Position numbers and translations under genes: made by a program. This document shows, in pieces, positions 43,168 to 53,728 of a stretch of 64,000 bases of DNA. The stretch's first letter is position 1. Each line of letters begins with the position of its first letter. Source of the DNA: Paramacrobiotus metropolitanus. Its lineage: Eukaryota; Tardigrada; Eutardigrada; Parachela; Macrobiotidae. The notes under the pieces are model-generated. The model searched no databases and was not told the DNA's origin. It was given only the letters and a program-made list of their open reading frames with translations. The DNA lies in assembly GCF_019649055.1 (NCBI RefSeq), contig NW_026570224.1, positions 62,001 through 126,000 of the forward strand, in the 5' to 3' direction.

Positions 43168-44321
43168 GCCTTTCCGGCGGCCCAGTCGCCAAACTATCCG
43201 TAACTGTTATCAACTACGATGGTGTAGGAATGACGAGGATAAGGGAAAGCAAGAACAACAGGTTTTGGCAGTAGTTTAATAGCGGTCGGTCGATCGATCG
43301 TTCGTAAGAAGTCGTTAGAATGGAATTAAATCCCTCCCGTAAACAGTAACAGACTGCCATTTTATAGGCGAAGAAACAATGAGTGTTTAGGTAAGGCTAA
43401 ATAAAATGGGATAGGTTTTTTGATTTAAGATTACACTCACACAGTTACTGTTACTCATACTACACTTGTACATCATTAGTCACATACGCTATAATACTTA
43501 CTGTAAATGCCATAAAAAATAGTCGCTCGTTAAACGTCTGTTTTACCTTCAGTTTGTTACCGTGACGATATTACGTACTTTTCATTTTGTTAGAGCTATC
43601 AGCTATGCTCGTTTTAAAGACTACGCCGGTACGCTGTTTGATCGTACGGTCATACTGTAACAACAACTTCGCGTAATTTCACTAAATTTTGATTTTGCGG
43701 GCATTCCGGTTAATCGTAGACTTTGGCAGCAGTCGAGCACTGACGAAACCAACACCCGGTTGCGGTAGGCCGAACCAGCGCTGAACCAAAGTATTCGTCA
43801 TTTCGAATTTGTGATGTACGTATCTGCTTATTTGTGAGAAATGACTGTGAAATTCATACAACTGAATTAATTTGACAAACTGGTCGTTAGCACATGTTAG
43901 AAGATGTTCATTTCGGCACCAGTCCACCAGTTAAGTACATGCGGTTAAGTAGTTACGCTAGTGCTCCGGAGCTGCAAAAATCTGCAGTTAAAAGTACCGG
44001 TCGGTAACTGTAGATTCTGGCAGTTGTCAAAACTTACTACAATGCCGGCAAAATCAAAAATATTATAACTGATAAAGCCTGTACTGCAGTCTGCAATGTA
44101 CTCTGTAGTGTATAAGATTATTAAGATGACATCATTAACGCGTAAACTTTCATTCAAGAAAATTTTTTTGTTTGGTCACGCCCTGCTGACGACAGCAGCT
44201 AATAATATTTTTTTAAACATACAGCTACGGCAGTATACTACGTTGAGATGAAAAAATGAGACAATTTCTCAATTTCGAGCCGGCCTATGCGCCCTGGTCG
44301 GATAGGCATATACGCTACCGC

Positions 44322-45642
44322 TTAAGCGGATTCGGCATGATAATATATATTCAGCAGTGCTTTCTGCACCACCCATTCCTCCGTGTTGGGGTCCGCACGC
44401 ACCCAGCACTCCACGACGCTGGGGTTGGGTCCTAGGCGGAGTGTGGCCCACAGGTGCAGCGTCTCCTCGCAGACGGCGGGCCCAGACTCTGAGCAAGAAT
44501 AGTTGTGCTGCAGCTCGGCGTGCAGCCACCGACCGGGCTCCAGGTGGAGAACGCGCTGCAGCTGGTGATCTTTGGGGATGTACAGAAAGGCCCCTCGCGC
44601 TGCACCCGTGATAGTGGATGATCAGCAGTACTCCATACAAATTGTCGACGAAGCCAGTTACTTGTCCATACACAACGTCTCACGCTTTTCTGCCGGTGTC
44701 GTGGAGTGCCTGCGTCCTTGCGGCGATGGCCAACGTTGTCCGGTTAAACACTTTACGCTGCAGCCGAAACTGCGCCCGGCCGACGTCTTCATCGGGCAGA
44801 TGGCCAACGTGTCCACGTTCACAATCACTAAAGCTGCGTTTAGATGCCAAACTAACCTCCGCTGTTGCCCCAATGGGGCGAACCATTTCATCTGGTGCCG
44901 TTCCGTTAATCAGGTGGTTCTGATGCCGCCAGACTAATTTGTGAGGGTCACAGTGATGGCAGCGGAACACCGCGGTCTCTCCCGTCAGAACACGCACGGT
45001 ATCCGGGGAGAGTGTTGTATTCGTCTGCTGCGGTAGTTCGACGCGACCGTGGACGCTTTCTTCTTGGGCAGCCACAACCGCGTTATACACTAGAACGACA
45101 ATTGCCAATTACGCTTTTCAGCCTGCTTCGTAATTTGAGCAAAAAACAATATTTCGTTGGAAAATAGTAATCTGACAATCCAATCTGAATTACCAAGTTA
45201 AAAAGTCATTTATTGCAAGTCAGTACTTAAACGCGCTTGCTGGCGCTATACATATTATCCAGGACAACTGTATGTGTGATATGTATTGGTGAAAGTTAAA
45301 ATTTAATAACATTTTGATGTTAGGAAGCGGCTGCATGCCAAGAAATATTTATATTTACACTTAACTTCCTAATAGAACTCAGTAAGCATCTGTTAGTTTT
45401 ATGTAAACTTTTAAAATGGCGCTGAAGTAAAAGTCCGTGGATGCGTCAATACACAGATACTATAAATCGTATTGCTTACGCAAAATGTCCTCTTCTTCAC
45501 GTTTGGTGTTCTTCGCCGAACTACAACTCAAAGCTTTCGCCAGCAGTAATGTCGCAATAAGCACGATACAGATTTTAATTCGTCTTTCAAGATCGTATAA
45601 GCTGCACACCGGATGCCCCAGTAAGCTGGCCGCACACATCAT
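44322..45642 (-). pseudogene. Ig-like cluster protein, copy 1, broken by an internal inversion
   Basis: Exon 1 (45642-45480) encodes a signal/anchor (IKICIVLIATLLLAKALSCS) and EEEDIL. Exon 2 starts at 45089 after TTCTAG and runs on the minus strand through GRVELPQQTNTT and FRCHHCDPHKLVWRHQNHLI. The middle of the protein (VIVDDQQYSIQIVDEASYLS to CCPNGANHFIW) then reads on the PLUS strand between about 44608 and 44899. The minus frame resumes with ARGAFLYIPKDHQLQRV and ends AESA-stop at 44322. All other copies have this middle part in the normal orientation. The inversion places stops in frame, so this copy cannot make the full protein. It is otherwise well preserved, which indicates a recent event (or an assembly error). 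Confidence 0.85.
44608..44899 (+). other. Inverted internal segment in Ig-like copy 1
   Basis: About 292 bp are flipped relative to the flanking exon. Breakpoints lie in TGCACC (44608) and GGTGCC (44896), a 5-6 bp inverted microhomology. Confidence 0.85.
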
Positions 45643-45942
45643 GACTATTATTCATAACAAATAAATTATGGTAGTAACATGATAATCTGATGAATTCTCC
45701 ACGATTTACATTATATCCATTTCCGGGATCACGATTACGTCTTGCAGTAAATGCGAGCGTAGGTAATTTAAGGGACTTTCGCTGTTTATTACCGTAGTTC
45801 TGAACTGCTTCGATCCACACTTAAAATCTCGATTCAGGCTTTCTAAAACTATGACCAAGAAACATCGGATTTCAATTGCAGGGTCTCTATCAGTTAAGTA
45901 CTGTTAAAATGTTGGTCTCTCGTTCTCTGCGTGATAGGTTGT
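45643..45942. other. Spacer upstream of Ig-like copy 1
   Basis: No gene seen; it probably holds the promoter of the copy 1 gene, which reads leftward from 45642. Confidence 0.35.
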
Positions 45943-45951
45943 CAATTTGCG

Positions 45952-46505
45952 GGCCCGTGCTCAAACTCGGACTTGGACTCGGACTTGGACTACTAAAACT
46001 TGGACTTGGACTTCACTTGGACTCTAAAACTTGGACTTCACTTGGACTCTAAAACTCGGACTTCACTTGGACTCTAAAAATTGGACTTTATGACATGACT
46101 TGGAATTAGGCGTTTCTTATGTTTCTTCGTGTTTTCTTAGGTTTCTTAGGTTTCTAGGTTTCTTAGGTTTCTTAGGTTTCTTAGGCTTCTTAAATTTCTT
46201 AGTTTTCTTAGGTTTATTACGTTTCTTAATTTTCTTAGGTTTCTTAGGTTTCTAAAGTTTCTTAGGTTTCTTAGGTTTCTCAGAATACCAAAGAATACTT
46301 AGATAACCTAAGAAATGTTATTAACCTCAGAAACCTAAGAAACCTAAGAAACCTGAGAAAACATGAAGAAACGTAAGAAGACATGAGAAACGCCTGTATC
46401 CAAGTCGAAGTCTTAGTAAAGTCCGAGTTTTAGAGTCCAAGTGAAGTCCAGGTCCAAGTTTTAGTAGTCCAAGTCCGAGTCCAAGTCCGAGCTTGAGCGC
46501 GGGCC
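45952..46505. mobile_element. Foldback MITE with 9-bp target duplication (MULE-like)
   Basis: 554 bp, non-coding. The outer arms mirror each other: GGCCCGTGCTCAAACTCGGA on the left, and on the right (reverse complement) GGCCCGCGCTCAAGCTCGGA. They continue as tandem ACTTGGACT units for about 120 bp, with TTTCTTAGG repeats in the middle. The element is flanked by CAATTTGCG on both sides (45943-45951 and 46506-46514). Long inverted ends plus a 9-bp duplication fit Mutator-like foldback elements. It has no transposase, so it is non-autonomous. Confidence 0.85.
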
Positions 46506-46514
46506 CAATTTGCG

Positions 46515-47372
46515 GACGATTACAGACACATCACGTGTAGGTAACTGCCATACGACGCGATCGAGCACATTAAGCCGTTTGTTGTTGTGGGTTGGCTCGT
46601 GTCCTCGTATGTACCATTTATAACTCCCGGGACCTGCAACGTGACAAAGATGCTTGGCGAATAATGCTACGAGTCGCTTCTCATTCTTCGCTTGAGGCGC
46701 AAGACCGTAACCAAATTTTCGTCCACTTATTCCTCTGACAGAAGCAGAAAACGCTGGTAGTTTAGCAAACTAGCAGGATTGCGCAATTTAGCCCAAGGTA
46801 GCGTAATATCTGGCATCGCTCCATCCTTATAATTTTTCTGGTAGAAATGCTCCTGGACAAAAACATTTACAAAACACGTGCAATAGAAATACGAATAAAA
46901 AACATACAAACGAGTAAAAACAGACTTGTGAAACTATAATCACTTTGCTGCATATATTCGTTAAAGGTCAACCATCAAAATCTTCTTCTTTCGACGATTC
47001 AGCGCACTCACTCAGCAGACTTGCGACGTTTGTGGTGAGCCTCACAGATCAAATTTGAATTCTTTTGCATTTTGCAGATTCTAGCAAATATAGTAGCTAT
47101 TTTTATAACACAGTATTTGCAAAAAATATTGAGATTTTCATGCGACACTGCCCCTAGACATTCGGTTGCTACTGCGGCAAATTCCCCGCCAACCTTAACG
47201 AGGTCTCCAGTCTCTTCACTCTACAGCTTCCCAGGCATCGTCGCCTGGTCCAGCCTTGACCACAACGACGTCGCCTCCCTGAAGGGTATCATCCTGCCGC
47301 AGGAGCCCTGCTGCTTCTCCTTCGGCTGCGTTCCTGGCGTAGTCTGTACCGTACGCTGTAATGAACTTGGCA
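46515..47372. other. Spacer between Ig-like copies 1 and 2
   Basis: Mostly AT-rich. A GC-rich 150-bp patch at about 47220-47370 looks coding-like on both strands, but I can assign no protein to it. Confidence 0.35.
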
Positions 47373-50300
47373 TCACGTTGGACGGTTTATGTTGAGCAAG
47401 GCTTTTTGCACCACCCATTCCTCCGTGTCGACGTCTGCGCGCACCCAGCACTCCACGACGCTGGGATTCCGCCCCCACCGGAAGCGGGCGCCAAGAAATA
47501 CCGTCTGCTCACAGAAGGCTGGCTCGGACTCAGAGCAAGAATAGTTTTGCTTCCAATCGGAGTGCAGCCAGCGGCCAGGCCCCAGATGGAAAACGCGCTC
47601 CAGCAGATGACCTTTAGGGACATATAAAAAGCCCCCTCGCGCTTTCCAAACGAAATGTTTTCCTGTGTCAGGACAGCAACGGAAGTTAGCTCGGCACTTA
47701 AACTCCCCTTTCACGCCCGCGACCGTCGTCACGTTGTCCATCTGCCCGATGAAGACGTCGACCGGACGCAGTTTCGGCCGCAGCGTAAAGTGTTTGACCG
47801 GACATCGTTGACCATCGCCACAAGGACGCAGACACTCCACGCTGCCGGCGGAGAAGCGCGAGACGTTGTGTATGGACAGGTAACTGGCCTCGTCGACAAT
47901 TTGCACGGAATACTGCTGGTCCTGTACTACCACGGGCGCAGTCCCGATAATCAAGTTATCCTGGTGACGCCACAGTAGCTTGTGAGGTTCATAGTGGAAA
48001 CAGCGGAATACGGCGGTTTCTCCCGTCAGAACACGCACGGTATCCGGTGAGAGTGTTGTGTTCGTCTGTTGAGGTAGTTCAACACGTCCGTCGAAGTTTT
48101 TTTCTTGGGCAGCGACAACCGCGTTCCATACTGAAGCAACAAATTTATATGATTACTCCTACACGCCACGCGACAACGACGATAGTGGGCTCGGAATTTT
48201 ACTTCCTTTGGGCAAATATGCCGAACATGGCCGGAAACGGCCCCAAGCCATCACACGAAAAAAAAACAGAAATTTTTTACTGCGACAAGTGACACGAGTT
48301 AGCGTTGTAACATTCTCTAATTTATACCCTTCACATGAAGATCTAACCAAGACAGACCGAACACAACCAAACACAGCTGGAGACAGAACACAACCAAAAG
48401 GGGCGTATCGTGTGTCGTAATACCCGGATTCCTTGGTCCCGCTGAATCCGTCCCATTACTCCTACACGCCACGCGACAACGACGATAGTGGGCTCGGAAT
48501 TTTACTTCCTTTGGGCAAATATGCCGAACATGGCCGGAAACGGCCCCAAGCCCAAACCCAAGACAAAACACAAAAAGAAGGACGTGATGAACCAGTGCAG
48601 CGTGGTGGAGGGCCATCGTTAATGCTGCGTTTGACGTAATGTGCGGGAGGATAAATTCTTTGAAAATTTGGTAAACTAGTTAAACACGACAATGGAAACT
48701 GTTTCGGCGGAATTCACGCCGAACAGTACGGCAAAGGGAGGCGTATACGACGCAGTCGTATAGGTGAAGCGGGCTGCCAGAAAATCCTGACGCATCCCGC
48801 GGGACAATGCAAGGCAACTAATGGCAAGGAACTTTTGTGGACAATCTGGGAATTCCGCAGATTGGCCAAATCAACGCAACTCAAATTCCGTACCATGTAC
48901 GGAAGGCTAAAAGCACATAAGCGGATACACAAGACGGTAACGGCAGTCGGCAATGGAGTATACACGATGCATGTAGAAGACGTGCACAATAAGGAAAGGA
49001 GACACACTCAGGCAGCAGATCCGGGAAAAAGTAATGCATGCAAGTCGGTCATGATGGTGTGCGCGTTGACGGACAAATGATGAACCTTTGCCTAAAACAA
49101 TTGAACGGACGCGATGAATCCGGGTCAAAGGAAAACTCAAAGGCAGTATGCGGCAAAAAGTAGACAGAATAACCCATCCAGGAACTACGTAGAATACAGA
49201 GGTCATACGGAATCGAGCTCACTTTGCGCTGGAAGCCGGTTGTTCGGTGCAGGCGGTGGCGCGATGGTCTTTCCGGCAGAATCCGCAGATGTGTGGATAC
49301 CGACAAGGGACGTCCCGGCAAGGTCTGTGTTCGTTGAAATTAAAGCAGCAGTAGTTCGGAAAGGGAGGTTCCCGGGTGCTTAAATGCTTGGCCCGAACCA
49401 AATTACCTTAGGCTGCAAAACTTGAGAACCCGAGGTACGGCGGGAATCCGCCGAAAAATACCCATCAGCCGTGCAGTCGCGACGCGAGGTGTCAGAAAGG
49501 TCAAACTTCTCAATCTCGGCTTCTTCACGGAATTCACAATCAAACGCAACAACAGCTTCGTCGTCATACATACAGCGTTTGCGAGACAAGTAAACCTGGT
49601 ATTCCAGGAACTCGATGAGTACTGGTAAGGCGTTGGTCTTCCGTGCGAGGTCTAAGGCGGCCATAATGTTGCCGGCAAATAGTTCATCGCACGAAATTTC
49701 ATGCGGCTTAACGTCTTTAGCAGCCTTGTGAGCTGCCTTCACGAAAGGCAGCGTATGCGGTCGGGGAAGGTTACGGGCTAAAAGGGACGTGCGGGTGCCG
49801 TTGGTGGAACTGCGGTGCGTGCTCGACGGGCTGCCTGAACTTTCGTCATCCGAGGCTGACTGGCGGGCTTTGTCGGTGCGCGTTGGTAAACGGCTCGGAC
49901 GGAGAGGACCATTAACAGTGGAGGCGGTAACAGGAGAAGAGTTGACCACGTGCTCCAGTACAAAGATCTCGAGCTGGTTGCGGTCGCGGATGCTGGTGAT
50001 AAAGGTCAGGTTCTCGGGGAATTTCTTGACTTTCCCCAGCAAAATAACATCGTCGATGGAGTTGTATCCGTTGTCGAAAAGCTGTGAAACCGACGCCGCG
50101 GAAATTCCGATAGCTGTAGCCAGGTCTGAGGGTGAGTCACCTTTACCTGCTGCAGCTTCGGTTTCCGATTCCAAAGGTTCATCTGGGCGGAGTAAATCAT
50201 AAAGCCGCTGAACAAGAGCTGGTTTCAGCTCGTCAAAAACTTGCTCGCCTTCAACTTGGACAATGAGCTGCTTGATCTCTGGAAGGTTCAAGCGGCCCAG

Positions 50301-51117
50301 TTGCTTCAGACTGAACGTGCGAGCTTGTTCGAGAGTCACAGACATGACAGATAATTTAACGTAAAAGGAACGAAAAATGTTTAACGATCAGTAATATGGA
50401 CGGAAATTTTTTACTGCGACAAGTGACACGAGTTAGCGTTGTAACATTCTCTAATTTATACCCTTCACATGAAGATCTAACCAAGACAGACCGAACACAA
50501 CCAAACACAGCTGGAGACAGAACACAACCAAAAGGGGCGTATCGTGTGTCGTAATACCCGGATTCCTTGGTCCCGCTGAATCCGTCCCATTTAACGAAAA
50601 AAAAAGGTAGTTCAACAAAATTCAACTGAGGTAGTTCAACACGTCCGTCGAAGTTTTTTTCTTGGGCAGCGACAACCGCGTTCCATACTGAAGCAACAAA
50701 TTTATATGATTTAACGAAAAAAAAACCACCCCATAATGAATCTCACAGCGCATTTTTATCACTACACTACCGAAAAAATTGTTAAGTTAAAATGCGCGCT
50801 AACATGGTCGCCCGAAAAATCTATCCGCACACTTTATAAGATTTAAAAAGATTTATGAGATCTGATTTATGAGATGCAGTTCAGATCGCGAACCTAAAAG
50901 CTTCTTTGGCGCAGAAGTAAACTTCCGTTTGATCGATAATACGTGCAAAATCACAGCACTTACGCAAAATGTCTTCTTCTTCCTGTTTGTTCTTTTTTTC
51001 CGTCGGACTGCAACCCAAGGTTAACGTAAGCAGTAGTGCTACATTTAGCACCGAAAGGATGCGGGTTCGTTTTGCGAGGTCACATAAACTGCTCACCAGC
51101 ATAGCTTCCTTCGTCAT
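47373..51117 (-). CDS. Ig-like cluster protein, copy 2 (intron carries a retroelement)
   Basis: Exon 1 is 51117-50964 (signal/anchor ILSVLNVALLLTLTLGCS, then EEEDIL). Exon 2 is 48130-47373, after TTGCTTCAG. Phases match (C|TA gives Leu) and the product would be 303 residues. Ig-like domain: VLTGETAVFRCFHYEPHKLL with Trp in LLWRHQ, and SRFSAGSVECLRPC for the second cysteine. A second Cys-rich domain follows (FKCRANFRCCPDTGKHF to SVVECWVRADVD). The 2.8-kb intron contains the DIRS/Ngaro-like element and a partial second copy of the exon 2 start (50687-50628) that keeps its acceptor. Correct splicing must skip that decoy. Function unknown; secreted or membrane-anchored is inferred. Confidence 0.75.
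48152..48249 (-). repeat. Split repeat B, outer copy
   Basis: 98 bp identical to 48455-48552; outer end of the element. Confidence 0.9.
48269..48457 (-). repeat. Split repeat A, inner copy
   Basis: 189 bp matching 50403-50591. Confidence 0.9.
48455..48552 (-). repeat. Split repeat B, inner copy
   Basis: 98 bp identical to 48152-48249; overlaps repeat A by three bases (ATT). Confidence 0.9.
49219..50345 (-). CDS. Gag-like gene of the DIRS/Ngaro-like element
   Basis: The main frame begins MSVTLEQARTFSLKQLGRLN and has a helical N-terminal part (LIVQVEGEQVFDELKPALVQ), a Ser-rich linker and a conserved-looking C-terminal part. Next to it lies a Cys/His block, CCFNFNEHRPCRDVPCRYPH followed by CGFCRKDHRATAC. 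This C-x..FN..C..C..H-x-C-x2-C-x4-H-x4-C type is found in gag-like proteins of DIRS-group elements. It is the only recognisable gene of the element. Confidence 0.65.
50403..50591 (-). repeat. Split repeat A, outer copy
   Basis: 189 bp matching 48269-48457; 5' outer end of the element. Confidence 0.9.
50628..50711 (-). repeat. Partial duplicate of the exon 2 start of Ig-like copy 2
   Basis: 84 bp repeat 48071-48154: the splice acceptor TTGCTTCAG and the first 60 bases of exon 2. A TTTAACG-A(9) tract also occurs twice (50590 and 50710). So the retroelement sits inside one copy of a tandem duplication of about 120 bp. Confidence 0.85.
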
Positions 51118-51119
51118 AA

Positions 51120-51258
51120 CAAATTATGGTGTAATCGTAATAATCATAATACTCGAAATAATCGTAATAATCATAATAATCGTAATAATACGTAATCTAC
51201 GGTACGATACATACATACGATACATACATACGATACAAACATACGATCCAAGGTATAC
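51120..51258. repeat. AATAATCGT and ACATACGATAC microsatellites
   Basis: Two neighbouring short tandem arrays in the 680-bp head-to-head space between Ig-like copies 2 and 3. Confidence 0.85.
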
Positions 51259-51798
51259 ATAGGATGTTTATTTAGCAGCACATGCTCCGCTTTAGCGTTT
51301 AGCATCCGCTGTTACGCATCCGAATTTTCCATCGAACCCAGTTTCAGGGTCATTTTCAAACTTGGAACTTTGAAAAATTGCACTACACATCATAACTGCA
51401 CTGCAGAACAGCAATTTTCGGAAAAATTAGTTATGCTAATGTCTTGGGTGATTGTTTTTGGGTGCGTTTCAATGTTTAATGTTTGATCGCTCTTATTAGT
51501 GCATATTTGCGCAGGTGTATATTTTGGGGAAATTGGCTGTCGCCGAATAAATACACGTATGTAGCTGCTCGCGGGATCAGTCCTTATCAGTGTAGAAAGA
51601 TCCATGGAAAGCTGGCTGGTGCTTGTGTTCTGCAGCATCATAGCCATTTTGGCGGCGACCTCGAGTGCGTACTGCTGAAATAATCGCGACCTTGGATGCT
51701 AGCCATTGGATTGCACATTATGATTACGGAGTTGTGTATTTTATTAAGATGAATGGAGTTAAAGCGTGTGAAACATCCAGTGTATCTGTACGTTCTAG

Positions 51799-52928
51799 AT
51801 GACCTCGAAAAAACGTATTAGCATCTGTTCCGCCCTAATAGCGACACTACTGTTTGCGCAAACCTTGGGCTGTAGTCCGGCGGAGAGGAGGACAAAACAA
51901 GACGAAGAGGACATTTTGCGTAAGCACTGTAATGACACAGTTTGCATACTGCCAAAAACGAAATCGTGTTTCAGCGTTGGTTACGGAGTTAACTTACTAC
52001 AGCCGCCCTATCAAATAAAAGCACAGTGTGGTCCAGGGATAGTTGCACACACATTGCTTGCTGCCCAAGCTCGTGTGTTCTGTTTTGTTTTCTATCCTTT
52101 TCATCAGTTTTAATTAAAATGCAATCGTAAACTGTGTATGGAGCTTTTCTGGGAGACAACTTTGCCGTTTCAGTGTGGAACGCAGTGCGAGGCGCCCAAA
52201 CAGAAAGCGTTGATGGTCGTATTGAGCTACCCCAAAACCAGTCTTCTACACCCTTACCGGATACCGTGCGTATTTTGACGGGAGAGACCGCCGTATTCCG
52301 CTGCTATCACTATAATCCTCACAAGCTACTGTGGCGTCACCAGGATAACCTGATTAAAGGAACTGCGCCCGTGGTAGTACAGGACCAGCAGTACTCCATA
52401 CAAACTGTCGACGAAGCCAATTACCTGTCTATACACAATGTCTCGCGCTTTTCCGCCGGCAGCGTGGAGTGCCTCCGTCCCTGCGGCGATGGCCAACGAT
52501 GTCCGGTCAAACACTTTACGCTGCGGCCGAAACTGCGCCCGGCCGACGTCTTCATCGGACACATGCCCAACGTCACGACGCTCACCGGCGTAGATGGCAC
52601 GTTCAAATGCCAGGTGAACTTCCGCTGCTGTCCCTCCGCGGAGGACCACTTCATCTGGAAAGTGCGAGGTGGCTTTGTATATCTGCCCGAAGGTCATCTT
52701 CTGGAGCGCGTTGTCCACCTGCAGCCAGGCCGATGGCTGCACGTGCACCGAAAGCAAAACTATTTGTGCTCGGAGTCTGAGCCGGCATTCTGCGAGCAGA
52801 CGTTGTTTGTGTGGGCCCGCCTTCGTTTTGGACCAAATCCCAGCGTGGTCGAGTGCTGGGCGCGGGCGGACGTCGATTCGGAGGAATGGGTAATACAAAA
52901 AGCGTTGCTGGACATAATTCGTCCTTGA
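51799..52928 (+). CDS. Ig-like cluster protein, copy 3 (intact)
   Basis: Exon 1 51799-51919 and exon 2 52174-52928 (254-bp intron, GTAAGC..TTTCAG, phase 1) give 291 residues. Residues 8-25 form a signal peptide or anchor, followed by a charged stretch (ERRTKQDEEDIL). Ig-like domain: Cys84 (VFRCYHY), Trp94 (LLWRHQ), Tyr124 (YLSIHNVS) and Cys140 (SVECLRP). A second domain has five or more cysteines (CRPCGDGQRCP-type loop, CQVNFRCCPS, CSESEPAFCEQ) and ends SEEWVIQKALLDIIRP. There are several N-x-S/T sites. It lies head-to-head with copy 2. I do not know the family from other animals; it may be lineage-restricted. Confidence 0.8.
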
Positions 52929-53261
52929 ACGGTCCTTCATATTTCGCGCGGACGTTTTTATTCTAGTGTTTCGATTGTTAAATGTTGCTAGCACAGAGCC
53001 TGTGAAACCGCAGTGCTCTTTTTCCCGATTCTGAGCAACGCAACTCTGTTTTTACTACTTTTTATTTGTTTACGATCACATGATTGTTGGAGCATGTTCA
53101 GCCGACCTGCATTATTACGTTCTTGAGTGATACAGCCTACAGATAATGTTGACCGACTCACCCAGTGCGATTTTGTTTGTGAAGATATTGTCTCCAACTA
53201 GTAAGTACTGTGGTATAAGAAAGGACAGTGAGACAATCTTCGATTTTTGTGTGCAATGCAG
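52929..53261. other. Spacer after Ig-like copy 3
   Basis: No gene seen; AT-rich, probably 3' untranslated sequence at the start. Confidence 0.35.
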
Positions 53262-53690
53262 AATTGTAGAGATTATCAACATGCTGCAGTAGGGCAGCAC
53301 GAAACCCTTCCCGGGCCCTATCCAAACCGGTCGTGATTTTAAGGCAGCGTGGCCAAAAAGTGCATATCTGGGAAGAGGAACCTAGCATACCTATCTCCAA
53401 ACGATCAGATTGCATGTTACGGAACGATTACCAACGGCTTGTCCTTTCGCATCGGGAACGCCCACTCGCAGTAGATCGTCAGCGGGGTCATGGAGTTGAT
53501 GCGGGTTTCCAGTACGGTGAAGAGCAGTTCGGCCCTCGATGGACTGCTGCAGAGGAAGATCGGATTCCGCACTGGAGGAATTGTCGCCGCGTCGGACAAC
53601 TGCTTATACTTTCGTCGCTATTTTTCTCCAACACGAAGTAAGTCGTTCGGAATTCTCTCCGAAGATTCCGTGATACGGTTAACCAAAATA
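53262..53690 (+). pseudogene. Receptor guanylyl cyclase fragment (kinase end plus part of cyclase)
   Basis: 53270-53390 resembles 34778-34890 of cyclase 1 (ATGCTGCAG..GGGCAGCACGAAACC, GGGAAGAGGA). 53435-53590 resembles 35480-35630 (GGGAACGCCCACTC, ACGGTGAA, GCAGATC-like GGAAGATCGG). The following bases still resemble the intron and exon near 35690-35740. Exons in between are missing and frames are broken. Retained intron-like sequence shows a DNA-level duplication, not a retrocopy. Confidence 0.8.
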
Positions 53691-53728
53691 GATAGAATTA
53701 GAGCGGCGATCTTGAAAAAAGTCACGTA

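Larger units (their letters stand above)
41871..44321. other. Gene-free stretch with hairpins
   Basis: No coding region supported. It contains the hairpins listed separately at 42182 and 43111. Confidence 0.4.
48152..50591 (-). mobile_element. DIRS/Ngaro-like retroelement with split direct repeats, short internal region
   Basis: On the minus strand the order is A (50591-50403), internal region with a gag-like gene, B (48552-48455), A (48457-48269), B (48249-48152). Both A copies are 189 bp and both B copies 98 bp; each pair looks identical. This A-ORF-B-A-B arrangement is the split-direct-repeat structure of PAT/Ngaro tyrosine-recombinase retrotransposons. The internal region is only about 1.85 kb and shows a gag-like gene, with no reverse transcriptase or recombinase, so it is a non-autonomous or internally shortened copy. 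Identical repeats suggest that it is young. It lies in the intron of Ig-like copy 2, same strand as the gene. Confidence 0.75.

Noticed and set aside
46130-46300. TTTCTTAGG repeats as interstitial telomere sequence
   Set aside because: The period is 9-10 bp with variable bases, not TTAGG or TTAGGG, and it is the inner part of the foldback element.
47220-47370. GC-rich coding-like patch
   Set aside because: Both strands give plausible peptides but no match, no splice sites in phase and no start; left unassigned.
49789-50202. Plus-strand frame opposite the gag-like gene
   Set aside because: Shadow of the minus-strand coding frame.
52326-52994. Long minus-strand frame over Ig-like copy 3 (and similar plus-strand frames over copies 2 and 4)
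   Set aside because: Antisense shadows that recur in each paralogue because the coding strand is conserved.
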